Assembly: GCA_049514575.1 (NCBI GenBank)
Contig: JBEKUX010000005.1
Coordinates: forward strand, 19,433 to 83,432
Reading direction: 5' to 3'
From: BOG-1184 sp049514575
GTDB taxonomy: Bacteria; Fibrobacterota; Chitinivibrionia; Chitinivibrionales; Chitinispirillaceae
Length of the DNA stretch: 64,000 nucleotides
The notes beneath the pieces were generated by a model. That model was not told the origin of the DNA, did not search any database, and worked only from the letters and a program-made list of their open reading frames with translations. A program made the position numbers and the translations under genes. Below are positions 24,944-37,801 of this stretch, one piece after another (positions within the stretch are counted from its first letter, which is position 1; every line of letters starts with the position of its first letter).

Positions 24944-27343
24944 ATGAAGCGAACAAGCACACTTATTATTGTTTCAACGGGCCTGGTGATTGTTACAGCG
25001 CTCGTGGTCTTTCAGTTCGCCCCTTCATTTTTTTTCAGGCTATCGACTCCGGCAAACCTTGCTGTCATCGCCATCGATTATCCAGCCGAAGGATCTGTTT
25101 TTCCTCCCGATTTTGCGGCCCCGACATGGCTTTGGAGAGACGCCGGAGGCAAAGCTGTTTCCTGGGAGATTGACATCACCTTTGCCGATGGTACTCCCCC
25201 GATCCATACCCGATCGACCGGCGAACGGATGCGTCTTGGAAAGAGCGATCCGCTCTGTGTCTCCCCCACCAATAAACCACCGACGCTGACTCCCGAACAG
25301 GCGGCGGCACACATCTGGGCGCCGGACAGCGCCCTGTGGGCCGCAATAAAAAAACACTCGGTGGACCGCCCGGTGACAATCGTCATTACCGGACAAGGCA
25401 AAGACCCTGCTGAAACCGTCGTATCGCGAGGCCATGTTTCGATCCAGACCTCGCACGACCCGATCGGGGCGCCCATCTTCTACCGCGATGTACCGCTCAT
25501 GCCGTCCGAGACCGAAAAAGGCGTGATAAAACCCCTTGACCCTGACGCGGTTCCGCTCATTGCGTGGCGACTGCGCAATGTTGCCGAACGGGAAAGCCGG
25601 GTGCTGATGCAGGACCTGCATACATGCGCAAACTGCCATTCTTTCTCCGCAGACGGACACACTCTCGCCATGGACATGGATGGCCCCCGAAACGATAAAG
25701 GATTATATGCGATTGTCAACGTCAGGCCGCACATGACGATACGCGCCGAGGACCAGGTCGTCTGGAGCACCTTCAGGGGGAAACTGGGAAGCAAGCTGCG
25801 GGTCGGGTTCATGTCGCAGATCTCCCCCGACGCGCGGTACGTAATTACCTCCGTCAACGATCCGGGCATCGAACAGAGCGACGTGGAACGCCGTAGAAAT
25901 CCGAAAGACCTTGTCCGGAATTATTATATCGCGAATTTCACGGACTATCGTTTCCTCCAGGTTTTCTTTCCCACCCGCGGCGTCCTGGCATGGTACAGCC
26001 GCGAATCAGGGCATTTGAATTACCTTCCCGGCGCAGACGATTCACGGTACGTGCATGCCAACGCCGTGTGGAGCCCCGACGGCAGGTATCTTGTGTTCGC
26101 GCGCGCGCAAGCGCGGGACGCGTATCCGGAAAATGCGAAGCGGGCCGAGTACGCCAACGACCCGAACGAGACGCAGATCAGGTACGATTTGTATCGAATC
26201 CCGTTCAATGGTGGAAAAGGAGGCCGTCCAGAGCCGATTGCGGGAGCGTCGAGAAACGGGAAGAGCAATTCCTTCCCGAAAATCTCTCCCGACGGGCGCT
26301 GGATCGTATTTGTCCAGTCCAACAACGGACTCCTCATGCGGCCCGACGGCCAGCTTTTCATCGTTCCCGCCGGCGGCGGCACGCCGCGCCGCATGAGCTG
26401 CAATACTCCGCTCATGAACTCGTGGCACAGTTTCTCGCCGAACGGCCGCTGGCTTGTTTTCTCATCGAAAAGCAAGTCTCCCTATACACAGATGTTCCTC
26501 ACCCACATCGACGAATCGGGCCATGACAGTCCGGCTATCCTTATCGAAAATTCCACGGCCGCAAACCGGGCCGTCAACATCCCTGAATTTGTCAATATAC
26601 CTCCGGACGGAATGACAAAAATCGACGCTCCGGCCGCCGAATATGCACTGCATACGGATCTCGCGTTCGAGTCGATGAAGAAAAATGAATATGAGACCGC
26701 GGTGCAGGAATGGAACAAGGCGCTGGCGCTTGCTCCACATGACCCCTGGGTCTACAATAACCTTGGTCTGGCTTTGATGCAAACCGGCAAACTGGACGAT
26801 GCGATCGCTTACTATCGAAAAGCATTGGCATTAAACCCGAAGTATTCCGAAGCCAGCAACAATCTTGGCGAGGCATTGTCCGGCAAAGGTGCGGACAGGG
26901 AAGCGATCGTCCAGTTTGAAAGAGCCGTCCAGCAGGATACCGAATCCGTTATCGCCCGCGCGAACCTCGGTCTGATACTTGCGCGTACCGGTCAGACGGA
27001 CAAAGCCATCCTGTATTTGAGGAAGGCGGCACAGAAAATCCCTGATACGCCCGTGATACACAGGAACCTCGGTCACGCGTTGCTGGTCAAGGGCAATTTC
27101 CAGGAAGCGGGCGTTGAATTGCAGGAGGCAGTCAGACTATCGGGCGGCAAGGAGCCCCTTGCGCTGTATCTTCTCGGCAGCGCCTATGAAGGTCTGGGGA
27201 AATCTTCCGAAGCAGTAGAGACTGAGCGTCAGGCGCTTGCTGTTGCGACGGAACAAAAAGATTACAAGCTCATTCAATCCATTGTCGCCCACCTTAAATC
27301 GCTTGAACCGCGGCAGTCCGCAGCGCCCAAGCGTCCTCATTAA
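24944..27343 (+). CDS. secreted PD40 beta-propeller protein with one c-type haem motif and TPRs
   Basis: This 799-residue protein starts at an ATG preceded by a purine-rich stretch; the frame extends 41 codons upstream but through AT-rich non-coding-looking DNA. Residues 5-25 form a signal anchor. A single haem-binding CANCH motif lies at 228-232 (HTCANCHSF), followed by DMDGPRNDKG. TolB/PD40-type propeller repeats follow (about 265-570), with ISPDARYV, WSPDGRYLVF, ISPDGRWIVF and FSPNGRWLVF. About five TPRs cover 600-775. This combination is known in Bacteroidetes-like proteins of unknown role. A cytochrome-linked protein acting in the periplasm or at the surface is likely. It is transcribed away from the carbohydrate region and converges with the rRNA operon. 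Confidence 0.83.
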   Translation: MKRTSTLIIVSTGLVIVTALVVFQFAPSFFFRLSTPANLAVIAIDYPAEGSVFPPDFAAPTWLWRDAGGKAVSWEIDITFADGTPPIHTRSTGERMRLGKSDPLCVSPTNKPPTLTPEQAAAHIWAPDSALWAAIKKHSVDRPVTIVITGQGKDPAETVVSRGHVSIQTSHDPIGAPIFYRDVPLMPSETEKGVIKPLDPDAVPLIAWRLRNVAERESRVLMQDLHTCANCHSFSADGHTLAMDMDGPRNDKGLYAIVNVRPHMTIRAEDQVVWSTFRGKLGSKLRVGFMSQISPDARYVITSVNDPGIEQSDVERRRNPKDLVRNYYIANFTDYRFLQVFFPTRGVLAWYSRESGHLNYLPGADDSRYVHANAVWSPDGRYLVFARAQARDAYPENAKRAEYANDPNETQIRYDLYRIPFNGGKGGRPEPIAGASRNGKSNSFPKISPDGRWIVFVQSNNGLLMRPDGQLFIVPAGGGTPRRMSCNTPLMNSWHSFSPNGRWLVFSSKSKSPYTQMFLTHIDESGHDSPAILIENSTAANRAVNIPEFVNIPPDGMTKIDAPAAEYALHTDLAFESMKKNEYETAVQEWNKALALAPHDPWVYNNLGLALMQTGKLDDAIAYYRKALALNPKYSEASNNLGEALSGKGADREAIVQFERAVQQDTESVIARANLGLILARTGQTDKAILYLRKAAQKIPDTPVIHRNLGHALLVKGNFQEAGVELQEAVRLSGGKEPLALYLLGSAYEGLGKSSEAVETERQALAVATEQKDYKLIQSIVAHLKSLEPRQSAAPKRPH

Positions 27344-27568
27344 AATCCATAGTGCGAAACGCCCTGAAAGTAGAAGCGGGCGCGAACTGATAGGTAATTT
27401 TATTTTTCGGGAGTGGGCGGGTTTATATAACACTTCGTTTTTACAAACGCCATAATTTCTGGCATTCCCCCTCCGCTGACGGTACCCTCGGCTACAAGAA
27501 ATAGAAATATATGCGTTCCGGCGCGTTTTTGTCAAAATGAGTTTTTTTCTCAAATCACACATAAAAAA

Positions 27569-27600
27569 ATAAACCCCCGGTACTTTCATACCGGAGGCTT
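27569..27600 (-). terminator. rRNA operon terminator
   Basis: On the minus strand, a stem CCTCCGGTA/TACCGGGGG with a short TGAAAG-type loop is followed by a TTTATTTTTTT run. It lies eight bases after the 5S 3' end. A near copy is found at 24743. Confidence 0.88.
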
Positions 27601-27608
27601 AAATTAAA

Positions 27609-27724
<116 letters not shown>

Positions 27725-27741
27725 AAAAGGTTGGACATATC

Positions 27742-27761
27742 TGCTGTTAATGAAGCACATA
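27742..27761 (-). promoter_or_regulatory. 23S rRNA processing stem, 3' strand
   Basis: TGCTGTTAATGAAGCACATA is the exact reverse complement of 30780-30799 on the other side of the 23S gene. The transcript can form a 20-base-pair stem that brings both ends of 23S together, as expected for RNase III cleavage. Confidence 0.85.
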
Positions 27762-27780
27762 CTACCGAAAGGTAAATAAA

Positions 27781-30757
<2,977 letters not shown>

Positions 30758-30779
30758 ATTTACTTGCCTATCGGCGAAA

Positions 30780-30799
30780 TATGTGCTTCATTAACAGCA
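30780..30799 (-). promoter_or_regulatory. 23S rRNA processing stem, 5' strand
   Basis: This 20-base strand is perfectly complementary to 27742-27761 and lies 23 bases before the 23S 5' end. Confidence 0.85.
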
Positions 30800-30852
30800 T
30801 TATATGTCAAAGAGCAAAATCTATTCGAAAAAGATCGAATACTAGTTTAAAA

Positions 30853-30925
30853 TGGAGCTGACAGGAATCGAACCTGCGACATCGACGTTGCAAACGTCGC
30901 GCTCTCCCAACTGAGCTACAGCCCC
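30853..30925 (-). tRNA. tRNA-Ala (anticodon TGC)
   Basis: This 73-base cloverleaf has acceptor GGGGCTG/CAGCTCC, anticodon stem CGACG/CGTCG around the loop TTTGCAA, and T-loop GTTCGATTC. CCA is not encoded. It is in the 16S-23S spacer, a usual position for this tRNA. Confidence 0.97.
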
Positions 30926-30982
30926 GATTATCGGTCGGACTGTACGAACTCCCCTTCGGGGCCCTGGCATCCAGGACTAACG

Positions 30983-31056
30983 TGGGCCTGGATAGATTTG
31001 AACTATCGACCCCTTCCTTATCAGAGAAGTGCTCTAACCAACTGAGCTACAGGCCC
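30983..31056 (-). tRNA. tRNA-Ile (anticodon GAT)
   Basis: This 74-base cloverleaf has acceptor GGGCCTG/CAGGCCC and anticodon stem CTTCT/GGAAG around CTGATAA, giving GAT. It lies in the 16S-23S spacer, upstream of tRNA-Ala in transcription order. CCA is not encoded. Confidence 0.97.
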
Positions 31057-31094
31057 CTAATAGATTTTGAAAGAGCGTCTTACCGCTTCTTTAA

Positions 31095-31114
31095 AAGTTT
31101 TGATGTGTGTGACC
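31095..31114 (-). promoter_or_regulatory. 16S rRNA processing stem, 3' strand
   Basis: The sequence AAGTTTTGATGTGTGTGACC pairs, with few mismatches, with 32798-32817 in the 16S leader. The two strands flank 16S and form the expected processing stem. Confidence 0.75.
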
Positions 31115-31150
31115 TGAATTTCCGGTCAATCGGCGTCGTCGGCATTTCGT

Positions 31151-31174
31151 AGAGACGTAAAATTTTACGTCTCT
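31151..31174. repeat. perfect 24-base palindrome in the 16S-tRNA spacer
   Basis: AGAGACGTAAAA followed by TTTTACGTCTCT is a perfect palindrome, located 23 bases after the 16S 3' end. In RNA it would form a strong hairpin with a tight loop. It may be a processing or antitermination element; it is not part of the long 16S stem. Confidence 0.6.
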
Positions 31175-31193
31175 GCTAATCCAACAGACTCCA

Positions 31194-32759
<1,566 letters not shown>

Positions 32760-32797
32760 AGTTTATATCCTTATGTTCATAGAAATTACGGAAAACC

Positions 32798-32817
32798 GAT
32801 CACACACATCCAAACTT
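32798..32817 (-). promoter_or_regulatory. 16S rRNA processing stem, 5' strand
   Basis: GATCACACACATCCAAACTT pairs with 31095-31114 beyond the 16S 3' end. Confidence 0.75.
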
Positions 32818-32858
32818 TCAAAGAGCGATTGCAAAATTTAATTTTTTGCAATTTTTGA

Positions 32859-32887
32859 ATATATATAACATTTACGATAGTTGTCAA
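32859..32887 (-). promoter_or_regulatory. rRNA operon promoter
   Basis: The minus strand has TTGACA (32882-32887), a 17-base spacer and TATATT (32859-32864), close to the sigma-70 consensus. Transcription would start about 90 bases before 16S. Confidence 0.8.
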
Positions 32888-33365
32888 ACATTTTTTATCT
32901 TTATTTTATTCCTCCCGACGAACCCTTATAATAATACCAAATAACTCTGAACTTTGCCAAGAAAATAACAACTTTTTTTTCGAACAATGCTATCGACATA
33001 TATACCAACCACTTGGGAAAGCAATCCCCAGGATTGATCTTATCTTCTTTAAAATCGGTTGGTGTTTTTCTCTATCTCTTCCTGCCGGTATTCCCGCTCG
33101 GACGTACTTTCCTTTGCATTAATATTTTCAAAGGAGAAAACATTTTCCGCAATGGACACGGGAACAGATCAAAGCACCGATGTTTTTTCTGCTTATCTAA
33201 AAGCCAGAAAAATAACCTTTTTTTTAAAATACGTAATTTAATATAAATCAATAACTTTACCGCTTAATATTTTTATTGATTTTCTCAGGTCATAAAGATA
33301 TAATAATGTTAAATCAGATGGAAATCATGCGCACTTCCATTGCACCCCTCAGCAAAGGAGTCGAC
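32888..33365. other. AT-rich intergenic region
   Basis: This gap between the divergent rRNA operon and the pilin gene is AT-rich with long T-runs. It probably contains upstream elements of the rRNA promoter and the pilin promoter. Short plus-strand frames (33013-33246) have no support. Confidence 0.5.
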
Positions 33366-33863
33366 ATGCACGAAAGGAATAATTTTATCATGTGTCAATT
33401 ACCCGGCGGTCCTAACAGACGGACAGCGTTTTGCGCTGACTGCATTTCAACAAAAGAAGGTACTGTCTTTCACAAGAATCAAAAGGAAAGGGGATTCACC
33501 CTCGTCGAAGTGATCGTAGTGTCCGTCATTGTCGCGATTCTTGCCTCAGTCGCCATTCCCCTCTATATCGGCTATGTCAACGATTCAGCGCAGAACATGG
33601 CGAATAATGAGGCAAAAGGCATTAATGCCGCGATATGCAGCGCCATTAATTATGGATTTAATGGCACTGTCAATGCAACCAGTCCTATCACAGGACCTGC
33701 AAAAATTATATGGGCAAATACTTCATTCCCGGTAACATTGAGTCAGCCTATTTCGTATCAGGTTGGAAACGGTGTTGTAATCACCTATACCGGCTCGCTG
33801 ACCAATGGCGGGGGTACAGGAACTGTTACGGTAAGAGGGAAAAACGCAACTTTTAACTTTTAG
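33366..33863 (+). CDS. type IV pilin-like protein with an unusually long leader
   Basis: This 165-residue protein has the prepilin peptidase site ERG/FTLVEV at residues 43-44 and Glu at mature position 5. A hydrophobic helix follows (about 45-70) and then a small beta-rich domain. The ATG at 33366 has AAAGGAG five bases upstream. It gives a 43-residue leader with three cysteines, much longer than normal. The second pilin (63179) has a 10-residue leader. Where that gene has its GTG start, this one has GTC, and where the second has an ATG, this one has AAG. The short start was probably lost, or the long leader has a role. It may be a major pilin or pseudopilin; no assembly genes are nearby. Confidence 0.8.
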   Translation: MHERNNFIMCQLPGGPNRRTAFCADCISTKEGTVFHKNQKERGFTLVEVIVVSVIVAILASVAIPLYIGYVNDSAQNMANNEAKGINAAICSAINYGFNGTVNATSPITGPAKIIWANTSFPVTLSQPISYQVGNGVVITYTGSLTNGGGTGTVTVRGKNATFNF

Positions 33864-33900
33864 ATAATAATAATTAGAGCCGCGTGTTATTTAAGAACGC

Positions 33901-35049
33901 CTACCGCCGGACGCAACGTAACCCGGTAATATAAGACCTGAAGTCAGGAGAGCCGCCGGTCCGGCTCGCGGAACGCAAGTTATTGGCATCGTTGGTAAGC
34001 CACGAACCTCCGCGCAGCACGCGCAAACCTGTGGAAGCAGACGGACCCGTGGGATCGGTGTGCACAGTACTATCGTAAGAAGCGGCATACCAGTCGTTGC
34101 AATACTCCTGCACATTGCCGATCATATCATATAATCTCCTCGCATTCGGCAGTTTTGTATGCACTCTCTCCGTAACGCCGGAAAAATTATGCCACCATAC
34201 CGCATTAGAATCAATTACCGCAGTATCGGCGTGCGTTGTCGGAGGATAATTTCCGCCCCAGTAGTAATCGGCTGAGTCCCCGGCATTGTCTCTGCACGCA
34301 TACTCCCACTCAGCTTCGGTCGGCAGACGATACCCGTGTTTTGAGAAATCAATGGCAAGCCCGTTGAGACTGGTGCAACCATTTCCAGGCGTTCCGGTAA
34401 CCGATATATACGAATATACCGTGTCAAGGAGATCGTGCTTGCTGCGCCTGTTGCAGTACAACACGGCGTCGAACCAGGTCACCGATTCTACCGGACGCAG
34501 CGAATCACCGGTGAAATACGAAGGATTAATGCCCATGAGCGCATAATAGCTGGCCTGTGTCACCTCGGTTGTGTCCATGTAGAATGTCGAAACCGAAACG
34601 CTGTGCCTTGGTTGTTGATTTTTATAATTTGTATCCGTCGATCCCATCAGAAACGTCCCTGCGGCAATGGAAACACCGGTCGGCGTTACGGCCGTATCGA
34701 CGGTCAACACCGCCCCGCTGCTCGTCACGCTCCCCTGGCTGTTGCTCACGACCACGCTGTACGTTCCTGTATCCGCAAGGTGAATGGACGATATGGTGTA
34801 GCAGCTGTCAGATTCTCCTGAGATATTTACCGAGTCTTTCCGCCACTGGTACGTCAGCGCCGGATTGCCAATCGCTTTAACCGTAAACGTCACGTTCTTT
34901 TCGCTGTCAGTTACTGTCTGTGACAGGGGCTGCTGTGTGATTACAGGGGCGGAAAGACTGCTGGCCGGATTACTCTTGCTGCATCCCCAGAGCAGTATAA
35001 ACACAGGAACAATGCAGGCGAGGCTTAATGTCCGAATTAATCTACCCAT
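33901..35049 (-). CDS. lipoprotein with Ig-like and formylglycine-generating-enzyme-like (SUMF1) domains
   Basis: This 382-residue protein has a lipobox LLWGC (about residue 23). An immunoglobulin-like domain (about 35-115) contains QPLSQTVTDSE and ADTGTYSVVVSN. A SUMF1/FGE-sulfatase domain (about 128-382) contains FLMGSTDTN, DTTEVTQASYY, RLPTEAEWEYACR, MIGNVQEYCNDWY and LRVLRGGSW. The two active-site cysteines of true sulfatase-maturing enzymes are not evident in the usual place, so it is more likely one of the many FGE-fold surface proteins of unknown activity. No sulfatase gene is in the window. It converges with the pilin gene 37 bases away. Confidence 0.86.
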   Translation of the reverse strand: MGRLIRTLSLACIVPVFILLWGCSKSNPASSLSAPVITQQPLSQTVTDSEKNVTFTVKAIGNPALTYQWRKDSVNISGESDSCYTISSIHLADTGTYSVVVSNSQGSVTSSGAVLTVDTAVTPTGVSIAAGTFLMGSTDTNYKNQQPRHSVSVSTFYMDTTEVTQASYYALMGINPSYFTGDSLRPVESVTWFDAVLYCNRRSKHDLLDTVYSYISVTGTPGNGCTSLNGLAIDFSKHGYRLPTEAEWEYACRDNAGDSADYYWGGNYPPTTHADTAVIDSNAVWWHNFSGVTERVHTKLPNARRLYDMIGNVQEYCNDWYAASYDSTVHTDPTGPSASTGLRVLRGGSWLTNDANNLRSASRTGGSPDFRSYITGLRCVRR

Positions 35050-35275
35050 TATAAAACATCCTTAGAAAAAGGTTATTGAATAACCCTGGAAACTGTCTGA
35101 TTATCAGGAAGTTTGCAGGCCGCGTTGAGTGGCCGGAACGAATATAAAAGACGCCGGAAAGGATCACAATGCATACCGCTTGACCCCGTTACGACGCATT
35201 TCCCGTACGCCCCGCATCGCTGGCAGCCGCAAAAAAAACCGGATGGTTTTCAAGGGAAACTTGTAATTGACAATA

Positions 35276-35324
35276 TACAAAAGCCCCGCTCTTCTTTATT
35301 GTCAAGAAGATACAGGGCTTTTAT
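35276..35324 (-). terminator. terminator after tRNA-Arg
   Basis: On the minus strand, AAAAGCCC pairs with GGGCTTTT, with an inner stem CTTCTT/AAGAAG. It lies just downstream of tRNA-Arg. Confidence 0.78.
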
Positions 35325-35328
35325 TTAG

Positions 35329-35402
35329 TACCCCCGGCCTGAGTTGAACAGGCGACACCAGGTTTAGGAAACCTGTGCTCTATCCATCTGAGCTACGGGG
35401 GC
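35329..35402 (-). tRNA. tRNA-Arg (anticodon CCT)
   Basis: This 74-base cloverleaf has acceptor GCCCCCG/CGGGGGT (one G-T pair at the end) and anticodon stem CAGGT/ACCTG around TTCCTAA, giving CCT. The T-stem GCCTG/CAGGC encloses TTCAACT. CCA is not encoded. Confidence 0.94.
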
Positions 35403-35851
35403 GTTGAAATTTCTGCGTTTTCGCGTTTTTTTACAACGCGCGGCCAAGCTTAAAAATACTTAACCGCCCCTGATTCTCCAAAATCTGTCGCGGTTCTCAC
35501 CTTTACACTGGGGAGTGCTTGTTTTTTGCAATTAACCACTGGATGTGAATATTTAAGATTTTGTGTGACATGTAATGGCGGAGTGGCAGAGATTCTCGCA
35601 GTCCATCTATAGCTTCCTGATGGTATAAATTATTAAACCCTATCCGATTGGTGCATATAAAGCATTGCACATCCGGAGATTTCTTGGCTATAAACAATAT
35701 GCAGCCATTATATGTTGAATATTAATAATACGCCATCTGCCTGTCTTGCGCCATTTCCGGATAAAAGCCATCATTTTGCGTCCCGGCTTTTCCCGGAAGA
35801 TATTTTACTGAATCTTGCAGGATTTGCTGATCCCCTTGAGCGGAGAGATGA
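35403..35851. other. intergenic region without a supported gene
   Basis: I see only a 64-codon minus-strand frame (35503-35697) with no ribosome binding site or known motif. The region likely holds promoters for tRNA-Arg (minus) and the GT-C/TPR gene (plus). Confidence 0.4.
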
Positions 35852-37621
35852 ATGGCGGAAATCCGTTCCATCTTACGGGGAGTTCTTTGCCGCCTCAAAC
35901 CCGGCTGGCCATATATTTTTTTTTGCGCGGCAGTGGTGTTTGTCTACTGCCGTTTGCTCTTTTTCGGGTACACCTATCTCGACGACAATATCTTCATTCT
36001 CGATGGCAACTGGTTTCTGCGGAATCCCGCCAACATCGGCAAGGTTTTCCTGACAGAAGTGTTCCATTTCCAGCACGCAGCCGCCGCTTACTACCGGCCG
36101 CTGCTGACCCTTTCGTTCATGCTCGATGCTCAGCTCGGCGGCATATCCCCTGTTATATATCATCTGACCAATATGCTGCTTCATGGCGCCGCCGTATGCC
36201 TGCTCTTCGCTTTCCTGAAGACCTTCGGCGTCCGCGCGCCCGCGGCCTTTGCGCTGTCGCTCATTTTCGCCGTGCACCCCGTCCTTGCGCAGGCTATAGC
36301 CTGGATACCGGGGCGCAACGATTCCCTGCTCGCCGTGTTCGTCCTATCGGCCGCAATGATGTTTTTGCGTTACTGGGAGAACGGAAAATTCCGCTATCTT
36401 CTCCTGCACTCCCTGTTTTTTGCATGCGGCCTGTTTACAAAAGAGTCCATGGCCTTTTTCCCTTTCCTGTGCGGCCTGTGGGCGCTCCTCACCGTCATTT
36501 TCACCGGTCCCGCCTCCCCGCGGAGTTTTTTGCAGCGGCTTCTCGGCAAAATGCCGTGTCTCGCCGGACTATTTGCGGCCTGGATGCTGCCCGGCGTTTT
36601 ATGGTTCTCACTAAGAACGATAGCGCTCGCGAATCCGGTCCATTACCCTTTGGAAGATGCCGTCAAAAGCTTATTAAACAATTCCCCTGCACTGCTGATG
36701 TATTGTGGAAAAATCCTGTTTCCCTTTAACCTATCCGTGCTGCCGATTCTGCGGGATTCCACGCTGGCTTACGGGATTGCGGCCATTGTTCTTCTGTCAG
36801 CTGCGGTTATTGTTTATGCCGTCCGTTTCCGGAAAGGGAATTCAAAAGCGCCGCTGCCGCAGGAACAAATACCGTTTGAGGCCTTACTCCTGTTTGGCTT
36901 CATCTGGTTTCTGCTATTTCTCGTCCCGTCATTTATCCAACCCAACGCCCACTATCCGGCAGACTTTTTAGAACATCGGACATATATTCCGCTCATCGGA
37001 CTACTTCTGGCGGCCGGACGGACGCCATTCATCAATTCGATCAATTTTTCCAAAGTTTCATCATGGATTTTCGCAGGATGCATTGTGTTTTTGTTCGTGC
37101 ATATCACGACCCGGCATATCGGAGTGTTCAACGATCGTATTTCTTTCTGGAAAAACGCCGTCGCACACTCCCCGCACCACCCTCTGGCGCATAAGAACCT
37201 CGGCGTCATGTATTACCTTGACGGAAAGATGGACCTTGCAGAGAAAGAGTATGCGGCGGCCCTTGAACTCTATCCGCAGGAGACCATGGTCCACAATAAC
37301 CTCGGAGTGATTTACAAAGTGCGCAAGGATTATCTGAAAGCGGAGGAAGAATTTAAAAAAGAGCTGGAAATCAACCCGAACTATGACAACGCGCTTTTCA
37401 ACTGGGGCGTTCTTTGTTATGAAGCAGGGAATAAAAAGGAAGCGGAAACCCTCTGGCTAAAGACCCTGCAGGTAAATCCTGATTTTTTTGAAGCGATGAG
37501 AAAATTATATCTTTACTATCGTGACATCGGCGATTCGGTCAATGAGACATTGTATAGGAATAAGATCACCAGACGGATAGACGAAGTAGCCGCTTACTAT
37601 CAAGCCGATCGGACGCATTAA
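35852..37621 (+). CDS. GT-C-fold membrane protein with C-terminal TPRs (TMTC-like)
   Basis: This 589-residue protein has about eleven hydrophobic segments (about 18-440) followed by three to four TPRs (about 460-575). The first outer loop has YTYLDDNIFI, an acidic pair as in GT-C enzymes. Further marks are YYRPLLTLSFMLD, HPVLAQAIAWIPGRND and TKESMAFFPFL, shared by TMTC-like proteins. It is a distant paralogue of the protein at 3425 but has no lipid-sugar synthase next to it. The ATG is preceded by GGAGAG. It probably transfers a sugar from a polyprenyl phosphate to proteins or surface glycans; donor and acceptor are unknown. Confidence 0.76.
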   Translation: MAEIRSILRGVLCRLKPGWPYIFFCAAVVFVYCRLLFFGYTYLDDNIFILDGNWFLRNPANIGKVFLTEVFHFQHAAAAYYRPLLTLSFMLDAQLGGISPVIYHLTNMLLHGAAVCLLFAFLKTFGVRAPAAFALSLIFAVHPVLAQAIAWIPGRNDSLLAVFVLSAAMMFLRYWENGKFRYLLLHSLFFACGLFTKESMAFFPFLCGLWALLTVIFTGPASPRSFLQRLLGKMPCLAGLFAAWMLPGVLWFSLRTIALANPVHYPLEDAVKSLLNNSPALLMYCGKILFPFNLSVLPILRDSTLAYGIAAIVLLSAAVIVYAVRFRKGNSKAPLPQEQIPFEALLLFGFIWFLLFLVPSFIQPNAHYPADFLEHRTYIPLIGLLLAAGRTPFINSINFSKVSSWIFAGCIVFLFVHITTRHIGVFNDRISFWKNAVAHSPHHPLAHKNLGVMYYLDGKMDLAEKEYAAALELYPQETMVHNNLGVIYKVRKDYLKAEEEFKKELEINPNYDNALFNWGVLCYEAGNKKEAETLWLKTLQVNPDFFEAMRKLYLYYRDIGDSVNETLYRNKITRRIDEVAAYYQADRTH

Positions 37622-37801
37622 CAGGGCTCTCCCAAAAAAACCTGGTAAGAAACAACGCCGCCCTATTGTACTATCCTCCTGTAAAAAGCCGCTGTGTTCC
37701 CTCCCCTTGAGCTTTTGATTCGGCCGCAGAATGCGTCCGGTTAATAGTATATTTACAACCATAGAACCAGCCGAAATTAACGAAAGACCTTGATACTTTC
37801 C

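Noticed and set aside
35503..35697. 64-codon minus-strand frame near tRNA-Arg
   Set aside because: No ribosome binding site and no motif.
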